NCBI RefSeq assembly: GCF_001653135.1
Contig: NZ_BDDS01000001.1
Span: 248,001 to 312,000 of the forward strand
Length of the DNA stretch: 64,000 bases
Direction: 5' to 3'
DNA from: Pseudoalteromonas neustonica
Lineage (GTDB): Bacteria; Pseudomonadota; Gammaproteobacteria; Enterobacterales; Alteromonadaceae
This document shows positions 39,193-47,685 of the stretch, in pieces. Numbering within the stretch: the stretch's first letter is position 1; every line of letters starts with the position of its first letter. The position numbers and the translations under genes are program-made. The notes beneath the pieces were generated by a model, which saw only the letters and a list, made by a program, of their open reading frames with translations, ran no database searches and had not been told where the DNA came from.

Positions 39193-40392
39193 ATGCACAG
39201 GTTAGTATTGATTGCTGTATGCAGCGTAAGTAGTAGTAGCTACGCCAATTTGTATGTTCAACCTAATCTAACAAGTAGCTTTGGTTACAACATTGCAGAA
39301 AATTATGCTACAGAGCAAAGAATTGCGGTTGGGACAAAACTTGAATACAGCACTGAGCAGTTGAGTTTTACCTTTGATGGCAGGTTAGAGCATGACTTTG
39401 TCTACAGTGATAATGAGCGTTTTAGCATTGCAGCCGAAGATCAATATGGATCGCGAGCAATTATCGAAGAGGCGTATGTTTCAGGGGAATTAGGCCTGAG
39501 CTTTTGGTCATTTGGTTATCAAAAGGTAGTGTGGGGCGAAGCCGACGATTTACGTATTGTTGATGTTATTAATCCATTGGATTTTAAAAGCTTTATTTTG
39601 TTTGATATCGACGATTATCGTGTGGCTGTGCCAATGTTAAAAGTGGACTATGAGTACGATAACGGCGATACGTTAAACTTTATTACCACTATTGAACAAC
39701 GTAGTAATGAATACCCAGCCTCGGGTGCAGAGTTTGGCAATAACTATTACCCAAATAGTGAAAGCAGTGAGTGGGGGAAGTACGAACTAGGTTTGCGTTA
39801 TAACATGTTTGTTCATGACACAGATATCAGCTTGTACGCATTTCACGGTTACCAAGATGATCCCGTATTGAATGCAACGGCTAGTGAACGGCCTGACTAT
39901 TCCTATGAAAAGTTTTCAATGCTAGGAACTAGTTTGAGCAAGCCAATAGATGCCTTCGTGCTTCGGACTGAGCTTGCCTACTTTGATAATTACACAGTTA
40001 ATGATAGTGCGTTACAGCACAAAGACGTCAACAAGTTGGAAGCATTAGTGGGCTTGGATTATCGCTACAAAGATTGGACTACAACAGTTCAGTATACCAA
40101 TCAATTGCTCAATGGTTGGCAACCCACGTATATGATCCCTGAATCTGCACCAATTTACACAGCCTCAGCAGAGCGGGGTTTCTTTGCTAATCAAGTTTAC
40201 TTACGCGCGGCATTAAGTTACGTCGATAACCAAGGTGGTGGGCTTTTATCCCAGCTAAAACTAACTTACAAGCCCAATCAATATTGGCTACTAAAGCTAA
40301 ACCTCGATCTCATCGATGGTGAGCAAGCGAATTATTTAGGTGCACAGCAGCAGCGTGATCGCATTTGGCTTGCTGCAACATATTATTTTTAA
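39193..40392 (+). CDS. Outer-membrane beta-barrel protein of an RND-type export cassette (DUF1302-like)
   Basis: The 399-residue product has an N-terminal signal peptide (ends near SSYA/NLY) and then alternating amphipathic strands typical of a barrel: YNIAENYATEQRIAVGTKLEYS, FWSFGYQKVVWGEADDLRIVDVINPLDFKSF. The VWGEADDLRIVDVINPLD stretch resembles the DUF1302 family often found with RND/MMPL pumps. It ends with aromatic F (TYYF), as outer-membrane proteins do. It is first in the TetR-controlled operon, 9 bases ahead of the LolA-like gene. Confidence 0.75.
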   Translation: MHRLVLIAVCSVSSSSYANLYVQPNLTSSFGYNIAENYATEQRIAVGTKLEYSTEQLSFTFDGRLEHDFVYSDNERFSIAAEDQYGSRAIIEEAYVSGELGLSFWSFGYQKVVWGEADDLRIVDVINPLDFKSFILFDIDDYRVAVPMLKVDYEYDNGDTLNFITTIEQRSNEYPASGAEFGNNYYPNSESSEWGKYELGLRYNMFVHDTDISLYAFHGYQDDPVLNATASERPDYSYEKFSMLGTSLSKPIDAFVLRTELAYFDNYTVNDSALQHKDVNKLEALVGLDYRYKDWTTTVQYTNQLLNGWQPTYMIPESAPIYTASAERGFFANQVYLRAALSYVDNQGGGLLSQLKLTYKPNQYWLLKLNLDLIDGEQANYLGAQQQRDRIWLAATYYF

Positions 40393-40401
40393 GGAGAAAA
40401 A

Positions 40402-41235
40402 ATGAAACTAACACATATTTTGGCCTCAGCTGGCATTTTGTTAAGTGTATTTGCAGATGCTTCGGCTAATGACGCAAATAACATTTTACAACAGGTGCGT
40501 GATCGCAATGACGGTAAAGATTACATGTCCACGGTGACTTTGAAAACGCTAAGCGATGATAGTCTGCTTAATCAGCGACAGTTTTATATGTTGCAAAAAG
40601 ATATAGATCAAGACGAAGTAATGGTTTTGGCTATCAAAGCCCCCGCAGATGTGCGCGATATTAGTTTTTTGATGCGCAGCTTTGATGAAGGTACGGCGCA
40701 GGAAGACGAGCAGTGGATGTACCTTCCGGCATTTAGAAAAGTAAGACGTATTTCTGCGACGGATAAACGTGGCGCTTTTATGGGCAGCGAATATTCGTAT
40801 TACGATTTAGATAAATTGCGCGTCACTGATTTTGACTCAAAAATTGTAAAAAGCGAAAGCGTAAATGACGTTGAGACACATGTCATTGAGCGTACTCCAA
40901 AATCACAAGATGTTATAAATAAGTCGGGATACTACAAGTTGGTAACTTGGGTTGATAAAGACAGAAAGTTAATTTTGAAACAGCAATACTTTGATGCAAA
41001 AGGTATTTTATTCAAGCAACTGAATGTTGGTAAAGTTGATAAAATTCAAGGGTTTTGGACGATTACGGCATCAACTATGACAAATTTTATTGAAAATAAA
41101 AAAAGCACTTTTTTGTTTCATGAGACGCTTTATAACCAAGGTATTGAAGATGCCATTTTCAGAAAGTCGAAACTTAAACGAGGCATAAAAGACAGCGATG
41201 TTGCAGAGTTAATTAAAATCTCTGAATTAGAATAA
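40402..41235 (+). CDS. LolA-like outer-membrane lipoprotein-sorting protein of the cassette
   Basis: The 277-residue secreted protein (signal peptide about 1-22) belongs to the COG2834 LolA-related group: ILQQVRDRNDGKDYMSTVTLKTLSD, then the conserved YLPAFRKVRRISATDKRGAFMGSEYSYYDL and YYKLVTWVDKDRKLILKQQYFD. These have a LolA/LolB-like half-barrel that holds hydrophobic ligands. Lying between a barrel and an MMPL pump, it probably ferries a lipid-like molecule through the periplasm. This is inference from architecture and neighbours. Confidence 0.82.
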   Translation: MKLTHILASAGILLSVFADASANDANNILQQVRDRNDGKDYMSTVTLKTLSDDSLLNQRQFYMLQKDIDQDEVMVLAIKAPADVRDISFLMRSFDEGTAQEDEQWMYLPAFRKVRRISATDKRGAFMGSEYSYYDLDKLRVTDFDSKIVKSESVNDVETHVIERTPKSQDVINKSGYYKLVTWVDKDRKLILKQQYFDAKGILFKQLNVGKVDKIQGFWTITASTMTNFIENKKSTFLFHETLYNQGIEDAIFRKSKLKRGIKDSDVAELIKISELE

Positions 41236-41244
41236 GGAATTGAC

Positions 41245-43875
41245 ATGTTAGAAAAATATCTAGATTTTGTGTTTAAGTACCCAAAATCAATATTAGCCTT
41301 GCTAGTACTTATTACAGCTTACTTTCTGGTTGCTTCTGCTAATTTGAGTGAAGATAACAACCCTTATTTTTTACCGCAGGATCACCCTGCTCGCAGTACA
41401 ATTTTTGACTTAAGAGAGGAGTTTACGGGCACATACGACTCTGTAATGATCGCTCTGCACAATGATAATACAGTTTTCAATCAAGCTTCGATTAACGCTA
41501 TTTTTGATCTATCACGCGCAGCTGAAAGAATGAACTACGTTGATCAAAGCGATGCGCAAATGCTTAAAGAGCTGCAATCTGCCTACCCAGAAAACCGTCA
41601 ACTAATAACCAGTATTGATGTAATTTTGGCGGATGGCATGACCCCAAATGACGGTTTACTCGCGCGTGAACTTGTCAGTCAATCAGCTACTTGGCAATTG
41701 ACAGACAAGCAGCAACGCAATTTACGAGTTTTTGCTGAACGCATTGACCCCGTTAGAGAAATGGCGGGTTTGTCATCAACTGAAAATGTCTTTTTAGATG
41801 AACATGGTACTATGTTTGCGCAAGAAACAGTGAATCAGCGCAATCAAGATATCGAGTTTGTTAAAAATGCAGTCCAAGATAACGAGCTCATTGAGTATGG
41901 TCCAATTTCACCGGATGGAAAAGTTGCACTTATTGTTGTTGAGTTAAGTATTTTAGAAGATGATGCCATTGGCCAAGTGCGTGCATATGAGGCGTTTAAA
42001 CAGCTTGTTAGTGATTACCAAGAGGCTCACCCTGAACTTAAAGATGATATTTATATCAGTGGAGTTCCGGTATTTTTTGCTGCACAAAAGCAAGTGATAG
42101 ACCACGACTTTGCGACTTTACTGCCGATCGTTATTTTATTAATTACGGTAATTTTAGCGGTATTCTTTAAGACCATTTTAGGTGTTGTTATCCCCTTAAT
42201 AAACGTTGTGATGTGTACAGTGTGGACAATGGGCATGATGGCCATTGTAAATGCGCCATTAGATGTGATCACCGCCATCCTGCCGGTATTTTTATTAACC
42301 ATCTGCTTATCTGATGCGATACACGTTATGGCTGAGTATTACCATCAGAAGAAAATCAATAAATCTCGCTTAGTGGCTATTCGCAAAGCGATGATCTTAA
42401 TGGTGTCCCCAGTTGTATTAACCACAATAACAACCTGCTTGACCTTTACAATGTCAACGTCATCTAGTATTGAAAGCTTGCGCAACTTTGGCTTGTTTAT
42501 ATCGTTTGGTATGTTTGTTGCGCTGATTATTTCTTTATTATTGATCCCAGCTTTACTCGCTCTTTTCCCGAACAAAGACATCATAGCGACACCACAAACA
42601 ACACAAAGTAGTGGTGATGTGAGTGAAAAATATTTTATTAGTCGCTTACTTGTGCGCACGTTAACACCTGTTATGGCTAATCGAAAAGTGTTCTCAGTGG
42701 TTTTTCTTGGGCTTTTTGCTGGCTCTTGCTTTTTGGCTTCGCAAGTGCGTGTTGATGATATGGGATCGGGTTACTTTCCAGAACAAAGTGATTTTAGGAT
42801 CTCCGACGATTTTATAAATAATCACATTGCGGGTACCAGCCCTGGTTGGATCGAAGTGGATACAGGTATAAAAGGTGGTGCATTGACTCTTGAAGTTGCA
42901 CATTTTATTGACCAATTAGAGCAACACATTCATCAGCACAGTACAGTGAATTACAGCTACTCTTTGGCGCGCTATGTAAGGCGTATTAATTACACATTGA
43001 ATGACTTTGATCCTCAGTACAATCGTCTACCCAATGAAGTTGAGCGCTTTACTGAAATTGATGAAGATACAAAGCAAACTTATGAAGTTGAAATTGCCGG
43101 CAGTGATATCATCAGGCAGTCTATTTTAATGTTTGAAAATAGTGGCGGTTCTGATGTCACAAATGTACTAAACGAAGACTTTTCTAAAACCGTGTTGCTT
43201 TACACACTAGGAACAACGGTGGCAAATGACTATCAATCTTTCTTAGATCACACTTTACCATGGATTGAAAAAAACAAACCGGAAGGAGTGAAAATTACAC
43301 ACGCAGGTTCGCCAATCATATGGACTGCTGTGTTAGATGCGTTAGTGAAAAGTCAAACTGTGAGCGCTTCTATTGCATTAATAACAGTGTTGCTTGTCAT
43401 GATCATATGGTTTAAATCGATTCGCCTAGGTTTAGCAGGCACCTTGCCTTTATTGTCTACAGTGATGATTTATTTTGCATTGATGACGGTATTAAACATT
43501 GAGCTGAACATCGGGACGGCCATTATTTCATTTTTAGTACTTGGCATTGTTGATTACTCAGTGCATTACATCTTGAGGATCCAACATGAAATACAAAATG
43601 GTCACAGTATTAACCACGCCTTATTAAATGCAATGAGGGTAAGTGGCAGGGCGATTATTGCTAATGTCTTGGTGTTCAGTATTGGATTTATTGCTTTGTT
43701 GTTTTCTCAGCACAAAGCACTGATTGATCTAGGTACATTAGTGGGGTTATCACTGCTAATTAGCGGTATGGTTACGTTATTTGTCATTACTTTATTCGCA
43801 CCTTGGTTTTTCAAGGGGGAGCTTAAAGCCAGTGAATCACAAAGCGCAGTCGGGATATTGACCCCTGAAAGTTAA
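41245..43875 (+). CDS. MMPL/RND-family transporter of the cassette
   Basis: The 876-residue protein has the RND layout: one N-terminal helix (about 12-30), a large periplasmic loop, a block of five or six helices (about 288-455), a second loop and a last block (about 690-850). The hydrophobic block DVITAILPVFLLTICLSDAIHVMAEYYH and its partner GIVDYSVHYILRIQHEI are typical of MMPL-type exporters of lipids. It is the last gene of the operon after the barrel and LolA-like proteins. The substrate is unknown. Confidence 0.9.
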   Translation: MLEKYLDFVFKYPKSILALLVLITAYFLVASANLSEDNNPYFLPQDHPARSTIFDLREEFTGTYDSVMIALHNDNTVFNQASINAIFDLSRAAERMNYVDQSDAQMLKELQSAYPENRQLITSIDVILADGMTPNDGLLARELVSQSATWQLTDKQQRNLRVFAERIDPVREMAGLSSTENVFLDEHGTMFAQETVNQRNQDIEFVKNAVQDNELIEYGPISPDGKVALIVVELSILEDDAIGQVRAYEAFKQLVSDYQEAHPELKDDIYISGVPVFFAAQKQVIDHDFATLLPIVILLITVILAVFFKTILGVVIPLINVVMCTVWTMGMMAIVNAPLDVITAILPVFLLTICLSDAIHVMAEYYHQKKINKSRLVAIRKAMILMVSPVVLTTITTCLTFTMSTSSSIESLRNFGLFISFGMFVALIISLLLIPALLALFPNKDIIATPQTTQSSGDVSEKYFISRLLVRTLTPVMANRKVFSVVFLGLFAGSCFLASQVRVDDMGSGYFPEQSDFRISDDFINNHIAGTSPGWIEVDTGIKGGALTLEVAHFIDQLEQHIHQHSTVNYSYSLARYVRRINYTLNDFDPQYNRLPNEVERFTEIDEDTKQTYEVEIAGSDIIRQSILMFENSGGSDVTNVLNEDFSKTVLLYTLGTTVANDYQSFLDHTLPWIEKNKPEGVKITHAGSPIIWTAVLDALVKSQTVSASIALITVLLVMIIWFKSIRLGLAGTLPLLSTVMIYFALMTVLNIELNIGTAIISFLVLGIVDYSVHYILRIQHEIQNGHSINHALLNAMRVSGRAIIANVLVFSIGFIALLFSQHKALIDLGTLVGLSLLISGMVTLFVITLFAPWFFKGELKASESQSAVGILTPES

Positions 43876-43911
43876 AATATAAAGACTATATGCTAGCCTA
43901 GATAAAATAAT

Positions 43912-43937
43912 AAAGCCGTATCGGGTGATGCGGCTTT
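43912..43937. terminator. Hairpin after the RND operon
   Basis: AAAGCCG...CGGCTTT with an ATC/GAT extension closes 37 bases after the MMPL stop. There is no T tract on the plus strand, and the minus-strand side is T-rich, so it may work best in reverse. Confidence 0.55.
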
Positions 43938-44148
43938 AGATTAAAGTGAGAAGAGGTAAAATACACTCTACTAAAGGTAAAATCCTGCATTTTGAGGTGG
44001 CTTAGGTATAACACCATCTCGTTTTCCTTATATACTCATACATTTTCTTTGATAGCTCTATAATAAAATTAACTATAATGCAGTGCTTTATGATAAAAAA
44101 GATAAGTTAAATTAAATACTTATTTTTTCATAAACAAGGAGTTATTTA

Positions 44149-44508
44149 ATGCCACATTTTATTATCGATTGCTCGCAGAGTATCTTGGCCTATCATGATG
44201 AAGATACTATTAATGAGCAAATTTACCATACTGTAAACGCCTCGGGGTTGTTTGCTGAGCATGAAATTAAAGTCAGGGTAAACCCGTATAATCGTTATTT
44301 AGTGGGCAATAAACAGCACGAATTTATCCATGTTTTTGGCCATATAATGGAAGGTCGAACAACGGCTCAAAAAGCTGAATTATCAAAAGTGATAGTGACC
44401 AAACTTACTCAGATGTTCCCGCATATCGATAACATTGCGATGAATGTGAGTGACTTTGAAAAGGCCACTTATTGTAATAAAAATCAACTCGAAAATAAGG
44501 AAGTATAA
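44149..44508 (+). CDS. 5-carboxymethyl-2-hydroxymuconate isomerase family protein (tautomerase)
   Basis: This 119-residue protein belongs to the CHMI family of the tautomerase superfamily. It begins MPHFIIDCS, so Pro2 becomes the catalytic N-terminal proline, and it has the IKVRVNPYNRYLVGNKQHEFIHVFGHIMEGRT core. In homoprotocatechuate degradation HpaF isomerises the ring-cleavage product. No other hpa genes are near, so this paralogue probably has another substrate. It is followed closely by a GNAT gene. Confidence 0.87.
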   Translation: MPHFIIDCSQSILAYHDEDTINEQIYHTVNASGLFAEHEIKVRVNPYNRYLVGNKQHEFIHVFGHIMEGRTTAQKAELSKVIVTKLTQMFPHIDNIAMNVSDFEKATYCNKNQLENKEV

Positions 44509-44511
44509 TAC

Positions 44512-45000
44512 GTGATCAAGCTCAGGTCATTTCAACCAAACGATGTCTTATTGCTTATTAAGTATCTTAATAATTTACAAGTTACTCACTTTTTATCATC
44601 GAAAATACCTAGCCCATATACTGAAGAGGATGCGCGCTGGTGGATTGAAAAAGGCTGCATATTAAGTAACGCATGGGCGATTGAACTCGATGGGCAATGT
44701 GTTGGTTGCATAGGAGCAATGAAAGGAGAGTTTGAATATAGTAAATCAGCCGAAATAGGCTACTGGCTGGCTCAAGAATATTGGGGGCAAGGAGTTGTTA
44801 CAACAGCTTTAGCGTTATTAATTGCACAACTACAAGCAACTGAGGTTGTGCGTTTGCATGCCGTTGTCTTTGAAAATAACTTACGTTCAGCAAAGGTGCT
44901 TGAAAAAAATGGTTTTTTGAAAGAGGGCTGCTTACATAAAGCTATATATAAAAATGATCGTTTTTATAATGCACTAATTTACGGCAAAGTTGTACAGTAA
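44512..45000 (+). CDS. GNAT-family N-acetyltransferase
   Basis: The 162-residue protein is a GNAT of the RimJ/RimL type: SAEIGYWLAQEYWGQGVVTTALALL is the acetyl-CoA loop and VRLHAVVFENNLRSAKVLEKNGFLKEGCLHKAIYKNDRFYNALIYG the C-terminal signature. It starts at a GTG with AAGGAAG 8 bases upstream, inside the end of the CHMI-like gene. The stop and start are 3 bases apart, so the two are coupled. The substrate is unknown. Confidence 0.87.
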   Translation: MIKLRSFQPNDVLLLIKYLNNLQVTHFLSSKIPSPYTEEDARWWIEKGCILSNAWAIELDGQCVGCIGAMKGEFEYSKSAEIGYWLAQEYWGQGVVTTALALLIAQLQATEVVRLHAVVFENNLRSAKVLEKNGFLKEGCLHKAIYKNDRFYNALIYGKVVQ

Positions 45001-45049
45001 TATATTTTAATTTAATGCGCTTATAATACATAATAAAAAGGAACTTTAA

Positions 45050-45463
45050 ATGAGAAATCTCATCGCTATTTTATGTTTAATTACAGCTACGCTCTCTTGG
45101 GCGCAGGCACCTAAAGTTATCGATGTGTCAAAAGAAATTGAACCGACTACAAGCTGGTTAGAAGAGGTTGATAGTGGTAAGTATGCAGCTAGCTGGCAAC
45201 AGGCGGGTGCGTTTTTTCAAGAAAATGTCCCCCAGACACTTTGGGTATCTAAGCTAGAGCAAGTTCGCAGGCCACTTGGCGCTGTTAAATCTCGTGAAGG
45301 CGTGAGCCGTCAAGTATTAACCTCCATACCACAATTACCAGATGGTGATTATGTGATTTTAGAGTTCCAAACTGATTTTGAAAATAAAGCACAATCCATT
45401 GAAACAGTGATGTTAAAAAAATCTGCGGAGCAATGGTCGGTAATTGGTTATTTTATTCAATAG
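45050..45463 (+). CDS. DUF4019-domain secreted protein
   Basis: The 137-residue product has a signal peptide (about 1-19, cut at SWA/QAP) and a DUF4019 body: WLEEVDSGKYAASWQQAGAFFQ, WVSKLEQVRRPLGAVKSREG, and YVILEFQTDFENKAQSIETVML ending WSVIGYFIQ. The family function is unknown. It lies 49 bases after the GNAT gene and convergent with a lipoprotein gene. Confidence 0.82.
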   Translation: MRNLIAILCLITATLSWAQAPKVIDVSKEIEPTTSWLEEVDSGKYAASWQQAGAFFQENVPQTLWVSKLEQVRRPLGAVKSREGVSRQVLTSIPQLPDGDYVILEFQTDFENKAQSIETVMLKKSAEQWSVIGYFIQ

Positions 45464-45560
45464 AAAATACTTAATCTATTATTTAGATATTTATGATGGA
45501 AACAATCGCGAGCTGGGCTTAATTCTAGGGGAGGGGATAGAGTTAATCTACATACTAACA

Positions 45561-45586
45561 GCCTTACAAGCATATGCTTGTAAGGC
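45561..45586. terminator. Perfect 26-bp palindrome between convergent genes
   Basis: GCCTTACAAGCAT and ATGCTTGTAAGGC form an uninterrupted 13+13 palindrome, 97 bases after the DUF4019 stop and 9 bases from the lipoprotein stop. It may be a bidirectional terminator or a protein-binding site. There is no T tract. Confidence 0.6.
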
Positions 45587-45595
45587 CATAAATGC

Positions 45596-46252
45596 TTATT
45601 TTTTGCCGATTAATTCTTCGACAATTGCATTCATTTCAAGTGGCATTTGCGCCAAGATAGACTCATTGTCATTAGCTAGAACAAGATCTTTCTCGATATA
45701 AGAAACAACCTCTAGATCTTTAACGTTAATAATTCCTCCAAATGCAGTAACGCGTCTTACGCCAGGGACTGGAATACCACCGCTGCTATCTACGTGAAGA
45801 ACAATTACATTTTCAAAAGAAAAGTTTTTATCATCAATAACACCAGAGCTCTTTAACGCTTTAGTTAGTTTATCCATTGAGTACTGTAAGTCGGTTGCTA
45901 TTCTTTCACCATAGTAATTGATTTTGTAATCACCTTTATTTGCGCCTCTACGCATACTTTCGCCAAGTGTCCATGACAGATTGCCTACTACGCTATAAAG
46001 TTGCTGTGCAGAAATAACAGAAGCACCATACTTACCAGCTACACCAGCTGTAATAGCTAGACCAACCTCAGTATCATTTCCAGGTACGCCGTGTAGTGAT
46101 ACTGGGAAAATTAACGCTGGGTTATTGGTTGATATCGCGATAGGTAGTTCGTATTTATCATTTGTTTTTAGTTCAGTTGACATACAACCGGTTAAAACAA
46201 GAGTGGCAGAAAGAGTAACTGTAGTGAGTAGTTTTTTTAGATAAGCGGACAT
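45596..46252 (-). CDS. Putative lipoprotein of unknown function
   Basis: From the ATG at 46252 the product is 218 residues with a lipoprotein signal, MSAYLKKLLTTVTLSATLVLTGC, the last residue being the lipidated Cys. AAAAGGAACC lies just upstream, which favours this start over the ATG at 46285. The mature part has a glycine-rich AITAGVAGKYGASV stretch and a beta-rich end (IVLHVDSSGGIPVPGVRRVTAFGGIINVKD). I do not recognise the family. It stands alone downstream of 6S RNA on the same strand. Confidence 0.72.
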   Translation of the reverse strand: MSAYLKKLLTTVTLSATLVLTGCMSTELKTNDKYELPIAISTNNPALIFPVSLHGVPGNDTEVGLAITAGVAGKYGASVISAQQLYSVVGNLSWTLGESMRRGANKGDYKINYYGERIATDLQYSMDKLTKALKSSGVIDDKNFSFENVIVLHVDSSGGIPVPGVRRVTAFGGIINVKDLEVVSYIEKDLVLANDNESILAQMPLEMNAIVEELIGKK

Positions 46253-46675
46253 ATTGGTTCCTTTTAAATATTTATTTGCTTCCATGGGCGGCGATTATAC
46301 AAATGAATTATTATTAGGCAATTATTAAGTTTTGAAAAAAGATGGCAAGGAATATATTATTCAGTAAATCACAATTAATTTTACCTGCGAGTGCTGCAAA
46401 TTAGCCTGTTTAATTTATTTTATTGACTTAAAGGGGATAGGTTTTAAAGGTGAAAAAATTTCACGTTAGTTGCTTTTGTGTTTGTTGTTATGTTATATTG
46501 TAGCGTTTTGAGTTTTGTTCGCAAGCTATTCTCAATATAAATGAAACTATTTTTAATTTTTAAATTTAATTATCAATTAGTTTAACGGAAACAGATTAGC
46601 AATAAGGGAAAAATACGACATATAACTTTTACTAACTATTTATGTATTAACGTAGTAGAGCTTAAGTGAAGTAGT

Positions 46676-46865
46676 AAGGTGTTCCCCAAGTATGCGGCAC
46701 TCGGTATTAGTCCTGAAACCAGAAGGTCTCAGGGCGGGAATCTGCGGTTTGCCGTAGGCTTCTCGGTACATGCCGAGCTTGCACAATAGCAGACGAACAG
46801 AAACCCTAACATAAAATTTATCGGCTCAGGGACTTAACCCAGCTCCAACACCCTAGGGAACAAAT
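46676..46865 (-). ncRNA. ssrS: 6S RNA (ssrS)
   Basis: On the minus strand the conserved gammaproteobacterial 6S blocks appear in order: GTCCCTGAGCCGATA (about 46819-46833), the apical hairpin CTCGG-CATGTA-CCGAG followed by AAGCC (46762-46777 on the plus strand), and a closing stem TGTTCCC/GGGAACA (46857-46863 with 46680-46686). The length of about 190 matches the 184 of E. coli. It lies beside ygfB-pepP-ubiH-ubiI, its usual neighbourhood. 6S RNA mimics an open promoter and holds sigma-70 RNA polymerase in stationary phase. End points are approximate. Confidence 0.9.
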
Positions 46866-47056
46866 TAAGTATATAAGACATAAGCCAATCCTTACACCCC
46901 AAATTCAAAATAATTGTACTGTTCGAAGGTTTTTTCAGCATTGGTAACTGACTATTTACTTTTCGGATTGCTTTTTGACCTCAATCATACAATTAATTGG
47001 AGTTGCTATTTATCGAGTGGTAGCATTAACTTAATTAGCCAAGTGAAGATGCCAGC

Positions 47057-47620
47057 ATGAACGAATTACCAGATTACCAGCAAGTCCAATTACTATTGGA
47101 AAAAAACGAAATTTTTGTCACTCCTTCAGAAGCGCATGGCGTGATCAGTGGGTTATTAGCCTGTGGTTTGAGTATTGAAGCCAAAGAGTACCTAGGCTTA
47201 TTAAGCGATGTGTTTAATGATGGTCAATCATTTAGCCATGATCTGAAAGAATTTTTTGCTGTTATTTATAAGCAAGTCGTAGAGAGCTTTAACGATGAAG
47301 AATTTCAATTTGATTTATTTTTACCAAGCGATGACGAAACTTTAGTCGATCAAGCCAATGGTCTAGTGTCTTGGGTTGCAGGATTTATGCTTGGTTTTGG
47401 CTTAAAGCAAAAAGACTATGGCAAATTATCAGCTGACGTCAAAGAAGTGATCAGTGATTTTAGCGAAATTACCCGCTTAGATACCATGTTTGACGAAACT
47501 GAAGAGGACAGCCAAGCATTGCACGAAGTGATTGAGTATGTGCGTGTATCTGCACTTTTATGCTTTGCGGAACTTGGCCAAGAGCCAGCGCCAAAAAGCA
47601 CTAAAAAAACACTTCATTAA
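47057..47620 (+). CDS. ygfB: YgfB/YecA (UPF0149) family protein
   Basis: The 187-residue product has the UPF0149 pattern: TPSEAHGVISGLLACGLS, DLFLPSDDETLVDQANGLVSWVAGFMLGFGL and EVIEYVRVSALLCFAEL. In Pseudomonas aeruginosa YgfB represses ampDh3 and so affects beta-lactam resistance. Elsewhere the role is unclear. It opens the conserved ygfB-pepP-ubiH-ubiI operon. In E. coli the divergent neighbour is zapA-ssrS-fau, whereas here only ssrS is next to it. Confidence 0.92.
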   Translation: MNELPDYQQVQLLLEKNEIFVTPSEAHGVISGLLACGLSIEAKEYLGLLSDVFNDGQSFSHDLKEFFAVIYKQVVESFNDEEFQFDLFLPSDDETLVDQANGLVSWVAGFMLGFGLKQKDYGKLSADVKEVISDFSEITRLDTMFDETEEDSQALHEVIEYVRVSALLCFAELGQEPAPKSTKKTLH

Positions 47621-47685
47621 GTGACAACATACCTTAATGTTAAAATGTACCTTAACGTTAAAAAACACTAAAAGCAGGGTTTACA

